From Desulfobacter sp. (lineage in GTDB: Bacteria > Desulfobacterota > Desulfobacteria > Desulfobacterales > Desulfobacteraceae): DNA of 64,000 nt. Shown one piece after another: positions 55,887 through 64,000 of this stretch; positions within the stretch are counted from its first letter, which is position 1; the number at the start of each line of letters is the position of its first letter. The notes under the pieces were generated by a model. That model was not told the origin of the DNA, searched no databases, and worked only from the letters and a program-made list of their open reading frames with translations. Both the position numbers and the translations under genes were made by a program. Location: positions 1,977,501 through 2,041,500 of the forward strand of contig CP054838.1 of the NCBI GenBank assembly GCA_028768545.1, given 5' to 3'.

Positions 55887-57860
55887 ATGCCGATTAGCGA
55901 TATCTTGAATTTACCATGGAAGGATCAGTGGGCCTGTGAGAGTGAAGCGCTGAAAAATGTGACGGCACACTTTGTTGATACCACAAAAAATTTCGCCGAT
56001 GAAGAGGGGCAGCTCTTTAATGAACACCTTTATAACGGGGATAGTCATGGCAGGCTTTTATGGGGCCAGGTCTATGAAAGGGTTGAAAATTACGCCTGCG
56101 GGTTGATGAGCATCGGTCTTGGCAAACAGGAAATGGTCGGCATTATGGCGGCCAGCAGTCCTTATTGGACCCATGTGGACATGGCTTTGGCCTGTGTGAA
56201 TGCCGTGAGTGTCACGATTTATTCCACCCTTTCTTTAAAAGAGGCCTCCTATATTGTAAATGACTCGAAAAGCCGGTTTTTGTTTTTAAGGGGAGATGAT
56301 GTTTTTGAACGGATTGCGGCCGGTTTTGATGGCATGCCGAAACTGGAAAAAATCATTGTCATGGACCGTGAATACACAAGCTCTGATGAGCGGGTCATGG
56401 GCTTAGGTGAATTGGAGGCAAAAGGCCGGGAGTGGAAAAACAAGAGTGAACATTATGCGGAGTATATTGCCAGAAGAGATGGGGTAACCCTTGATGACAT
56501 CTACACCATACTTTATACATCCGGCACAACGGGGCAGGGAAAGGGCGTTATTCTCACCCACCATAATGCAGCCTCAAGGATGCACGGGGTAAACGAGTTT
56601 TTTGACTATTTTGGCATGGGTTTTAAGCAGGAATATACCACCCTGTGTTTTTTACCGCTTTCACACATATTTGACAGGGGTTCATGTCAGTTGGCTGCAA
56701 TCATTTGCGGCGCAACCATTGCCTATGCAGACAGTCCCGGGACCCTTCTGGATGACTTGCAAAAATACAATCCCCACTGGATCAACTGTGTGCCGAGGCT
56801 GTATGAGAAAATTTATATAAAGCTTAACCAGTCAATGGGCGAAAGCGGCCTGAAACGAAAAATGTTTGACTGGGCCCTCAAGGTTGGGCAAGAGGTTTTT
56901 GAATATCGCAAAGATCCTGAAACCGGGGCATACAACATGGGACATGGGTTTGATATCATGGGTAAACTTCCCCTGGGACTGAAAATTAAATATACACTTG
57001 CAGATAAACTTTTTGCAAAGGTCAGGGCCTTGTTCGGGAAAAATTTTATGCATTCATTTTCCGCAAGTGCCTCAATATCACCGGATCTGCTCAAATTTTT
57101 CTATATCATCGGGATACGGGTAAGCGAGGGGTATGGATCCACCGAAAGTTTTAATGCCTGCGCCAATACGCCCTTAACTGCCTGTAAGCCGGGATGTGTG
57201 GGGATTGAGTCCAATGGCAGCCGGGTCAGAATGTCAGCCTTTGGTGAACTGGAGATCTCTGGCGCCGGTATTTTTAAGCGCTATCTGAATAAACCCGAAG
57301 AGACTGCCGACTCTTTTACCGAGGACGGCTGGTTTAAAACCGGGGATATGGTGGAGATAGATGAGTTTGGCTATATAAAAATTGTGGATCGCATTAAGTC
57401 CATTATTTGCCTTTCCAATGGTAAAAATATTGCCCCGGCCAAAATAGAGGCCCTTTTTGCAACCAGTGCCCATATTGAACAATTTTTCAATATTGGAAAT
57501 GAACGCAGCGTCATATCCGCCCTGATTGTACCCAATTTTACCTACTTTAAAGAATTGTTTGATGCCCAGGGCATTGAGTATGATAAGAGCAAGGTGAAAA
57601 TTGATGAATCTGCAGGCGCACCCATTGTTTATCAAGTCGGCGAAGACTTTCTTGAGAAGGGCAATTTAAAAGCCGTTATTGCCCAAGAAGTTGAAGAGGC
57701 CAACAAAGAGCTTGAACATTTTGAGCGGGTCAAACGGTATACGGTGCTGACTGAAAGATTTACCGAGCAGAATGGAATGTTGACACCGACTCAAAAAACC
57801 AAGCAAAAGAGTATTGTTGATGCATATTCCGATCAAATTGAAAAGATGTATGACCGCTAG
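55887..57860 (+). CDS. Long-chain acyl-CoA synthetase (AMP-forming)
   Basis: About 657 residues from the ATG at 55887 (MPISDILNLPW), with GAGGTG upstream; an 18-residue longer frame is rejected. The AMP-binding motif YTSGTTGQGKG, FLPLSHIFDRG, YGSTESFNA and the hinge region DGWFKTGDMVEIDEFGYIKI define a eukaryote-like FAA1/FadD15 acyl-CoA ligase. It activates fatty acids with ATP and CoA at the membrane. The 3' end TATGACCGCT is repeated just downstream inside a hairpin array. Confidence 0.92.
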   Translation: MPISDILNLPWKDQWACESEALKNVTAHFVDTTKNFADEEGQLFNEHLYNGDSHGRLLWGQVYERVENYACGLMSIGLGKQEMVGIMAASSPYWTHVDMALACVNAVSVTIYSTLSLKEASYIVNDSKSRFLFLRGDDVFERIAAGFDGMPKLEKIIVMDREYTSSDERVMGLGELEAKGREWKNKSEHYAEYIARRDGVTLDDIYTILYTSGTTGQGKGVILTHHNAASRMHGVNEFFDYFGMGFKQEYTTLCFLPLSHIFDRGSCQLAAIICGATIAYADSPGTLLDDLQKYNPHWINCVPRLYEKIYIKLNQSMGESGLKRKMFDWALKVGQEVFEYRKDPETGAYNMGHGFDIMGKLPLGLKIKYTLADKLFAKVRALFGKNFMHSFSASASISPDLLKFFYIIGIRVSEGYGSTESFNACANTPLTACKPGCVGIESNGSRVRMSAFGELEISGAGIFKRYLNKPEETADSFTEDGWFKTGDMVEIDEFGYIKIVDRIKSIICLSNGKNIAPAKIEALFATSAHIEQFFNIGNERSVISALIVPNFTYFKELFDAQGIEYDKSKVKIDESAGAPIVYQVGEDFLEKGNLKAVIAQEVEEANKELEHFERVKRYTVLTERFTEQNGMLTPTQKTKQKSIVDAYSDQIEKMYDR

Positions 57861-57879
57861 CTTAAGTTGAAATTATTTT

Positions 57880-57955
57880 GACCACCTTTAGGTGGTTCAC
57901 GCTTTTATGACCGCTTTGAGCGGTTCACAATACAAGCCTCCGGCTTTGCCGGAGG
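57880..57955. repeat. Array of three short hairpins
   Basis: GACCACCTTTAGGTGGTTC (57880-57898), GACCGCTTTGAGCGGTTC (57909-57926) and CCTCCGGCTTTGCCGGAGG (57937-57955) are near-perfect stem-loops of similar size with TTT-type loops. The first two share GACC...GGTTCAC ends. Palindromes like these are recognised by Y1-type (IS200/RAYT) transposases. No such gene is seen here. Confidence 0.6.
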
Positions 57956-58520
57956 TATGTTGACTCTGCTAATGTGGTTACGGCTATGATCATGGATACC
58001 TCTGACAACCAGGCCAAGTGTGTTTTATTCCATCTGGTTTTTCCAGAATAAATTGTATTATTGCGAAGCAGGAAGGAATTTAACCGCTGCTTTGCTTTTT
58101 TTGCACAAATCCTGGCATCTTCTCTTGCCCTGGTCAAATCACGAATGGCTTCATCTTCTTCATTCGGAACATGTATCTGTGTCAAATCATCAGACCTATG
58201 CAGCCGGGCCAGATTCATTGCATCCCGCCGATCTGTTTTTACCCTGTCTCCACTCTTTTTTGGGATTAAAGACGGCGTTATCACAGCGCATTCAATATTT
58301 TGAGATTTCAGTTGGCGGTATATTCCATAACCTGTTGGGCCGGCTTCATAGACCACATTTAACTCATGCCCACTGGACTTGAGCTTCCGAATCAACTTAT
58401 CGATGCTCAAAGGTGTGTTATGGATATTACCGTATGACATAGCCGGGCTTTTTTTTTCTTCCTCTGCTATTGCAGCATGGATCGTATCTTTGTGGACATC
58501 ACGACCTGCCTCCTTGGGTG
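57925..58520 (-). pseudogene. IS110-family transposase remnant
   Basis: The frame reads ELLTPKEAGRDVHKDTIHAA (first catalytic Asp) upstream of the first ATG and continues to LNVVYEAGPTGYGIYRQLKS and VKTDRRDAMNLARLHRSDDL, the DEDD RuvC-like domain of IS110. A TAA just before ELLTP removes any start codon. After THLAWLSE the sequence is no longer IS110-like and ends in about 20 unrelated residues, so the C-terminal Ser-containing half is gone. No bridge-RNA region or element end could be defined. Confidence 0.8.
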
Positions 58521-58811
58521 TTAAAAGTTCTTATTTGTCTAAAATTTTTATACTTTTTGCCCTCTGCCAGAGCTTTGTACCCAGCAAACGGGTATTTCTC
58601 ATCCTGTTCAATATTTTTCTATTATTCTTCGGCGCCTAAAATCTGGTACCGCCTGGTGATCAGGAAAAGGGAAAAATTTATTTTAATTTTAAGAAATATA
58701 AAATCAGCTGGTGTATTTGGGCTTATCCTTCCCTTTGACAAGCACGGTTCCGGGGGATAAGATAAATAATTCGTTTACTTGAATTTTTCCCTGTTGGTAT
58801 GGAGGTGTCCC
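58521..58811. other. Intergenic region, nothing recognised
   Basis: About 290 A+T-rich bases between the IS110 remnant and the sigma-54 regulator. No gene, repeat or clear promoter is identified. Confidence 0.4.
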
Positions 58812-60611
58812 ATGTCCTTCCGATCTGCTGACAAGGCATTAATAGACCAGGTGCTCTCTCTGGAAAGAGAATTGAACCGCTATAGGGCTGTTTTTAACAA
58901 TACCGGGGCCGGGATCATTATTTCCGAAGCTGACATGACCATTTCCCTGGCCAACGAGGAATTCGCCCGGATGAGCGGTTACCCGAGGCAGACGATTGAA
59001 GGGGAAATGAAATGGACCCGGGTGGTGGCCTTTCCCCGGGACCGGGATAAAATGGTCCGCTTCCACAAGGCCCGGCGGAAAAACCCGGGAGAGGCCCCCC
59101 GGAACTATGAATTCACCCTTATTCAAAAAAACGGGAGTCATAAACATATCCTTGCCCGGGTGGGCATGATTCCGGGAACGGATAAAAGTGTGGGCTCGTT
59201 TATCGATATCACCCCCATTGTCAGGGCCCGGGAGGAAATCCGGGAAAATGAATCCAGGCTGAGGGGTATTGTCGAGGCCTTTGAGGGCTTTATCTACATC
59301 TGCGGCCCGGACCTGCGGGTCTCCTATGTGAACAAGTCCCTGGCCGCTGCCATCGGTCGTCCGGAACTGGAATTTTCCTGCCATAAAAAATTATTCGACT
59401 CGGACGCTCCCTGTGCCTGGTGCTCACTGGACGCTGTTTTTGAGGGGAAAACCATTAAACAGGAAATCCAGTGCCCCAACACCTCCCGATGGTATTATGC
59501 GGTGAGCACCCCTATTTACGGGCCGGACCACCAGGTGGTCCAGCAGCAGACCATTCTCATGGATATCCATGAGCGGAAACAGGCTGAAATTCAGATCAAG
59601 GCCAGGGAAAATCTTCTTTACAAGGAAAATGAAAAACTGAGGGCCGCCCTTGGAAAAGGATCACAATTCTGCGGCATTGTCGGCCAGAGCCGGGCCATGC
59701 TTGAAGTGTACGACCTCATCCTCAGGGCGGCCGCCACCGATGTGAATGTCATTGTCTACGGGGAATCGGGAACGGGAAAAGAATTGGTGGCCCGGGCCGT
59801 CCACACCATGAGCGACCGTTGTTCCGGCCGTTTTGTTCCGGTCCATTGCGGGGCCATCCCCCTCAATCTCATGGAAAGCGAATTCTTCGGGGTGAAAAAA
59901 GGGGCCTTTACCGGAGCCCACCAGGACCGGTCCGGCCTTTTGGACCTGGCAGACAAGGGCACTTTGTTTATGGATGAGCTGGGCGAAATGGACTTGAGCT
60001 TTCAGGTCAAATTTCTCAGGGTGCTTGAAGGGGCCGGGTATATGCTCGTGGGGGGGCGGCAGGTCAGGGCACCGGATATTCGCATCGTGGCCGCCACCAA
60101 CCAGGACCTGAACCGGCAGGTTAAAACCGGAAAAATGCGGGATGATTTTTTTTACAGGATCCATATCCTCCCCATTTACCTGCCCCCTTTGAGGGAGCGG
60201 AAAGAGGATATTCCCCTTCTCATCACCCATTTTTTGAAAAAACATCATGCCCAAAGCCAGGGACTTCCCGACCATCTCATGTCCGTCCTTCTTGCCCATG
60301 ACTGGCCCGGAAATGTCCGGGAACTTGAAAACACCCTCCAGCGGTACCTCAACCTGGACAACCTGGAGCTGTTAAATACCGGAGCCGGACAACCTGTTCC
60401 ATTGGCGTCTGCCCGGACCGGCCAGCACCTGAAGCCGGCATTGAACCGGTTTGAAAAAGCCCATATAAAAAATATCCTGGACCAATATCACTGGAACAGA
60501 AAGGCCACGGCCAAGGCATTGGGCATCGGCAGAAAGACCCTGTATTCAAAGATGAAATTGCTGGGCATCATCCGGATCGATATTGACCCGCCGGGTCATT
60601 TTACCCCCTGA
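58812..60611 (+). CDS. Sigma-54-dependent regulator with PAS domains
   Basis: About 599 residues from the ATG at 58812, six bases after GGAGGTG. Two PAS domains (NNTGAGIIISEADMTISLAN and a Cys-bearing second one around FSCHKKLFDSDAPCAWC) precede the AAA+ domain. That domain has Walker A GESGTGKE near 316, the sigma-54 contact loop GAFTGA near 364 and Walker B GTLFMDELGEMD. The C terminus is a Fis-type helix-turn-helix (NRKATAKALGIGRKTLYSKM). It activates sigma-54 promoters, plausibly of the acyl-CoA synthetase gene 213 bp downstream. Confidence 0.93.
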   Translation: MSFRSADKALIDQVLSLERELNRYRAVFNNTGAGIIISEADMTISLANEEFARMSGYPRQTIEGEMKWTRVVAFPRDRDKMVRFHKARRKNPGEAPRNYEFTLIQKNGSHKHILARVGMIPGTDKSVGSFIDITPIVRAREEIRENESRLRGIVEAFEGFIYICGPDLRVSYVNKSLAAAIGRPELEFSCHKKLFDSDAPCAWCSLDAVFEGKTIKQEIQCPNTSRWYYAVSTPIYGPDHQVVQQQTILMDIHERKQAEIQIKARENLLYKENEKLRAALGKGSQFCGIVGQSRAMLEVYDLILRAAATDVNVIVYGESGTGKELVARAVHTMSDRCSGRFVPVHCGAIPLNLMESEFFGVKKGAFTGAHQDRSGLLDLADKGTLFMDELGEMDLSFQVKFLRVLEGAGYMLVGGRQVRAPDIRIVAATNQDLNRQVKTGKMRDDFFYRIHILPIYLPPLRERKEDIPLLITHFLKKHHAQSQGLPDHLMSVLLAHDWPGNVRELENTLQRYLNLDNLELLNTGAGQPVPLASARTGQHLKPALNRFEKAHIKNILDQYHWNRKATAKALGIGRKTLYSKMKLLGIIRIDIDPPGHFTP

Positions 60612-60824
60612 GACGTAAAACCCATTCACAACAAGGCATTTATTCATCCTTTCTTTTCCGAAGGAAGGGAAATACCGCCAGAAGGGTCAAAACCGACCCG
60701 TTTTTTCCTCCCCATTCTTTTGGTTTCCTGCCTTTTGCTGCTGTAAAGCAGACCATTCAGGCCCTGGCACGCTTTGTGGATTATTATCGGGCATCTCTTA
60801 ACCCCTATCCATTGAGGAGGAACC

Positions 60825-62483
60825 ATGCCGGAAACATCGGCCGCCCTTTCATCAGAGGAAAAATCCCGTTTTTCAACCCTGAACCGGGAAAACCTTGATT
60901 TTCTTATGAACCGCTACAATAGGGTCAACCGCTGGGTCATCGGGGATATGATCCGGAGAAGCGCCTACCACCACCCCGATAAAATCGCCCTGGTATTCAA
61001 GGATAGATCCCTGACCTATGCCCAGCTGGAAAAGGAGAGCAACAGAGTGGCCAACGGCCTGGCCGATCTCGGGGTGAAAAAATACGACAGGGTGGCCATC
61101 CTGGCCCACAACACCATTGACCATGTCCTGACCTGGCTGGGCTGTTGTAAGATCGGGGCTGTATACCTTGCCATCAACTATCTGCTCAAGGGCAAAGATG
61201 TCTCCTATTGCATCGACCACTCCGAAAGCCGGGTATTTATTGTTGAAGATGCCCTGTACGAGCTGGTTGAAGATGTGGTGGAGGATATGGGCACGGTCCA
61301 GTCGTTTATCTGGTCCGACGACATGGGGGGGCAGGCACCGCCCACGGACCGGTTCATGGATTTTAAAACCTGGTACCGGGCCTATCCCGACACCGAGCCC
61401 GACACCATCCTCCGTATTGAGGACCCCTGCCAGATGACCTATACCAGCGGCACCGAGTCCCTTCCCAAGGGAGTGATCATCTCCAACCAGGCCCTCATGG
61501 CCCAATACATGGGTGCCATCGTGGACGGAAACTACGGGTCCGATGACATCAATGTCAATGCCCTGCCCATTTACCACTGCGCCCAGCGGGATGTGTTCAT
61601 GAACCCCATGTTCTGGCTGGGGGGGACCAATATTCTGGTCACTCCGGAAATCGATACCATCCTTAAAACCATCGACAGCCAACGGGCCACCGTGTTTTTC
61701 ACCCCGCCCACGGTATGGATCGGCCTCCTCCGCCACCCGGATTTTGATAAGTACGACCTTTCCTGCCTGAAAAAATGTTATTACGGGGCCTCCATTATGC
61801 CCGTGGAAGTACTCAAAGAAATCCTGGAGCGGCTGCCCGGGGCAGGGGTGTACAATTATTACGGACAGACGGAACTTGCTCCCTACCACACCATTCTCAA
61901 GGCAGAAGACGCTATGGACAAGATGGGCTCGGCCGGCATGGCCGGACTCAACATGGAAACCCGGCTGGAGGTTGAAACCGGCGTTCCCCTATCCACCCCC
62001 GGACAGCCCGGTGAAATATGCGGCAAAGGCCCCCATGCCATGATCATGTACTTTAAGGAGCCGGATAAGACGGAAGAGGCCATGGCAGGGGGATGGTTTC
62101 ATTCCGGAGACATCGGTATTGAGGACGAAGACCGGTACATCTCGGTGGTGGACCGGAAAAAAGATATGATAAAGACCGGAGGGGAGAATGTCTCCACTCG
62201 GGAGGTGGAAGAGGCCATCTACCTGGACAAACGGGTGGAGGAGACCGCTGTCATCGGCCTTTCCCATGCAAAATGGGTGGAGGCAGTGGCTGCGGTTGTG
62301 GTTCCCAGGCAGGGAGAAAAAATCCTTGAGCAGGAAATCATCGACCTGTGCAGGGAACAGCTGGCTCTGTTCAAGGTCCCCAAAAAAGTGATCATTGCTG
62401 ACGCCCTGCCCAAAACACCCACTGGCAAAATCCTGAAACGGAATATGAGGGAGGAATACAAACACCTGTTCTCGGAAACCTAG
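60825..62483 (+). CDS. AMP-forming acyl-CoA synthetase
   Basis: The 552-residue adenylate-forming ligase has the P-loop YTSGTESLPKGV (Glu-Ser replacing the usual Thr-Gly), YNYYGQTELAPYHT, GWFHSGDIGIEDEDRYISVV, DRKKDMIKTGGENVSTREVE and the catalytic Lys in PKTPTGKILKRNMREEY. It resembles medium/long-chain fatty-acid or aryl-acid CoA ligases; the substrate is not determinable. GAGGAGG precedes the ATG. A GC-rich hairpin (GCCGTCGCCCC with GGGCGGCGGC) follows at 62506-62528 without a T-run. Confidence 0.92.
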   Translation: MPETSAALSSEEKSRFSTLNRENLDFLMNRYNRVNRWVIGDMIRRSAYHHPDKIALVFKDRSLTYAQLEKESNRVANGLADLGVKKYDRVAILAHNTIDHVLTWLGCCKIGAVYLAINYLLKGKDVSYCIDHSESRVFIVEDALYELVEDVVEDMGTVQSFIWSDDMGGQAPPTDRFMDFKTWYRAYPDTEPDTILRIEDPCQMTYTSGTESLPKGVIISNQALMAQYMGAIVDGNYGSDDINVNALPIYHCAQRDVFMNPMFWLGGTNILVTPEIDTILKTIDSQRATVFFTPPTVWIGLLRHPDFDKYDLSCLKKCYYGASIMPVEVLKEILERLPGAGVYNYYGQTELAPYHTILKAEDAMDKMGSAGMAGLNMETRLEVETGVPLSTPGQPGEICGKGPHAMIMYFKEPDKTEEAMAGGWFHSGDIGIEDEDRYISVVDRKKDMIKTGGENVSTREVEEAIYLDKRVEETAVIGLSHAKWVEAVAAVVVPRQGEKILEQEIIDLCREQLALFKVPKKVIIADALPKTPTGKILKRNMREEYKHLFSET

Positions 62484-62666
62484 TGACAGGTCCTTAGCTG
62501 TTTAAGCCGTCGCCCCCGGGGCGGCGGCTGTGTAGCAGGGAGGAGCAAACGCAGGCAACAAAGAAGATGGTATTTTGATGATGGATTAGGGTTTCATCAT
62601 GGCTTGAACCTTCCTGGATTCTGGTCTATGATAAAATATCTTAGGTTCATGAAAAAATAACCTCTA

Positions 62667-63562
62667 ATGAATATGATACTCTTTGGAAAAACGATGGTCG
62701 CTAAAATTCTGACACTTATCTGCACGGTTATGATCATCCTTGTTTCTCCTGTACGTGCCGAGATGGTCATCACCTACCGGGCCCAGGAGAGTTCTACAGA
62801 CAAACGGTATGACTATGATACGGCCCTGTTGGAACTGGCCATGGAAAAAACAAGGCCCACCCATGGTCCATACAGTCTAAGGCCCAGTCCGGAGATGAAT
62901 TTTCCCAGGGCCAAATCCGTGATCAGGAACAATCATTACGGAAATTTTTTTGCAAAACTCAGTTATGAAGATAAGTACAAAGAAACCATGGATATGGATT
63001 TTGTAAAATTTCCGGTTGACCTGGGTATTGTCGGATATCGAATCTTTTTTGTCAGTGAACAGACCCGAAAAAAACTGTCCGCCGTGACCACCCTGGATAT
63101 GCTCAAAACCTTTACCATGGGCCAGGGGGCCGGCTGGACAGATGTGGGAATTCTCAGGGCCGGGGGATTCAAGGTTGTAGCGGTTCCCACCTATGAAAGC
63201 CTTTTTAGAATGGTGGCCTGGAATCGGTTTGACCTGCTGCCCAGGGGGGCCAATGAAATCTTAGATGAATATGAATCCCATAAACAGATTAAAGATTTCA
63301 CCTATGACACAAGTCTCTGCCTGGCCTATCCCCTCGGTTCTTTTATACCCACCCGTCCAACCAAAGGGCCATTGAGAGGGTGACCGCAGGATTAATGCGG
63401 GGATATGAAGATGGATCCGTACAAAAATTATGGCAGACCCATTATCAAAAGAGTATTGAGTTTGTGAAACTCCATAACCGGAAAATGATCAGGATTCCAA
63501 ATCCTCGTATCAAAAATATTGGATTTGATTTTCAGCGGTTCTTTTTTACTCCGGATCATTAA
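62667..63562 (+). pseudogene. Periplasmic binding-protein-like gene with frameshift
   Basis: A signal peptide (ILTLICTVMIILVSPVRAEM) leads into a domain resembling bacterial extracellular solute-binding family 3-like proteins (GIVGYRIFFVSEQTRKKLSA, TFTMGQGAGWTDVGILRAGG, FKVVAVPTYESLFRMVAWNR). Around 63330-63350 the first frame drifts to FIPTRPTKGPLRG and stops. The correct continuation, THPSNQRAIERVTAGLMRGY and EDGSVQKLWQTHY, is found in another frame up to 63562. A single-base indel has split the gene, or it is a sequencing error. No transporter genes adjoin it. Confidence 0.75.
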
Positions 63563-63802
63563 AATCAGTTGAGAATTCTTAGGCTCCCGTTCAGAATACA
63601 ACCTCCCAGATCTCTAATCTTTTGAATCATTTTCGTCGTTGGGTGGCTGGGCACATATGCTCCCCGCCACCCGACTTGAATACGATTAAAAATCCTAAGC
63701 CATATTTTGTAATATTTTAATTCAACCGTGACTTAATTTAAGGCCGGTTTTAAATGGTTTGCAATGCCCTTGTGTCTTTTTTTAGATCGATATTTTTGGC
63801 GG

Positions 63803-64000
63803 TTAGGCTTTTTTTTGTACCAGTGTGAATACGGTGATTTCAGAGGGCGCGCCAATCCTTAAAGGGGGGCCCCAATAACCGGTTCCCCGGCTGACATAAA
63901 TCTGTGTATGGCCATGGGTGTGAAGGCCTTTGACATAGGGCTGATCCAGGGGGACCAGGTAGTTCCAGGGGATATACTGCCCGCCGTGGGTATGGCCGGT
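63803..64000 (-). CDS. Metallophosphoesterase, C-terminal part (runs off window)
   Basis: The minus strand is open from the window end to a TAA at 63803-63805 and reads [40 protein letters not shown] and [14 protein letters not shown]. The GHTHGGQ metal-binding motif and the VSRGTG..GPPLRIG..PEIT ending are typical of YkuE/YaeI-like calcineurin-type phosphoesterases. The start lies beyond 64000. The 240 bp between this gene and the split binding-protein gene hold nothing recognisable. Confidence 0.85.
   Translation of the reverse strand, partial: TGHTHGGQYIPWNYLVPLDQPYVKGLHTHGHTQIYVSRGTGYWGPPLRIGAPSEITVFTLVQKKA

Noticed and set aside
60612..60824. Sigma-54 promoter before the acyl-CoA synthetase
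   Set aside because: TGGCACG occurs near 60767 but the TTGC half-site is not at the required spacing.

Overview
The window looks like an accessory-rich stretch of a sulfate-reducer-like Desulfobacterota chromosome (Desulfobacterales is my best guess). This is inferred from gene content: a DsrC-family protein, a small siroheme/4Fe-4S sulfite-reductase-type protein, a membrane decarboxylase beta subunit, a DUF362 ferredoxin, acyl-CoA synthetases and a sigma-54 activator. No marker gene fixes the taxon.

Layout. 1-14 kb is a mobile-element zone: two IS256 copies around an ISKra4-type element and a stub of an IS4 end, a class III aminotransferase cut at both ends, an ISAs1 element, an intact helicase/GNAT/DUF1456/DksA-like cluster and a DsrC-like gene, then an IS4 element and a third IS256 copy. 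14-24 kb is ordinary chromosome: DUF2293, chorismate mutase-prephenate dehydrogenase, a DMT exporter, a large PAS hybrid histidine kinase, a sulfite-reductase-like protein paired with an MBL hydrolase, and a CvfB-like RNA-binding protein. 24-28 kb is again broken by IS256 and IS4, which truncate a flavin amine oxidase and a decayed sugar-binding protein gene. 28.7-64 kb is mostly intact: tRNA-Leu(CAA), a ddl-purDE-tsaC operon with a PurD-PurE fusion, GerMN and EF-G, an M48/TPR protease, a four-gene BMP-type nucleoside ABC transporter, a cNMP-domain/OadG/OadB cluster, a CoA-disulfide-reductase/rhodanese, a DUF362-DnaJ pair, a glutamate-type dehydrogenase fused to CBS domains, and two acyl-CoA synthetases around a sigma-54 regulator. 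The window closes with a frameshifted binding protein and the end of a phosphoesterase.

The most unusual signal is a family of three diverged 161-163-nt structured elements (5228-5390 plus, 10181-10343 plus, 10441-10601 minus). They share little sequence but the same layout: a long outer stem, a small hairpin followed by TAAA, and two inner hairpins capped by GTCCT-like loops. One lies inside the ISAs1 leader; the other two face each other. None has an associated ORF. The shape recalls orphan HEARO/omega-RNA (IscB guide RNA) elements, but that link is a hypothesis.

All three IS256 copies whose two ends are visible are 1449 bp, lack target duplications and join unrelated sequences. This implies IS256-mediated rearrangement, or misassembly at repeats. 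Both complete IS4 copies have clean 9-bp target duplications.
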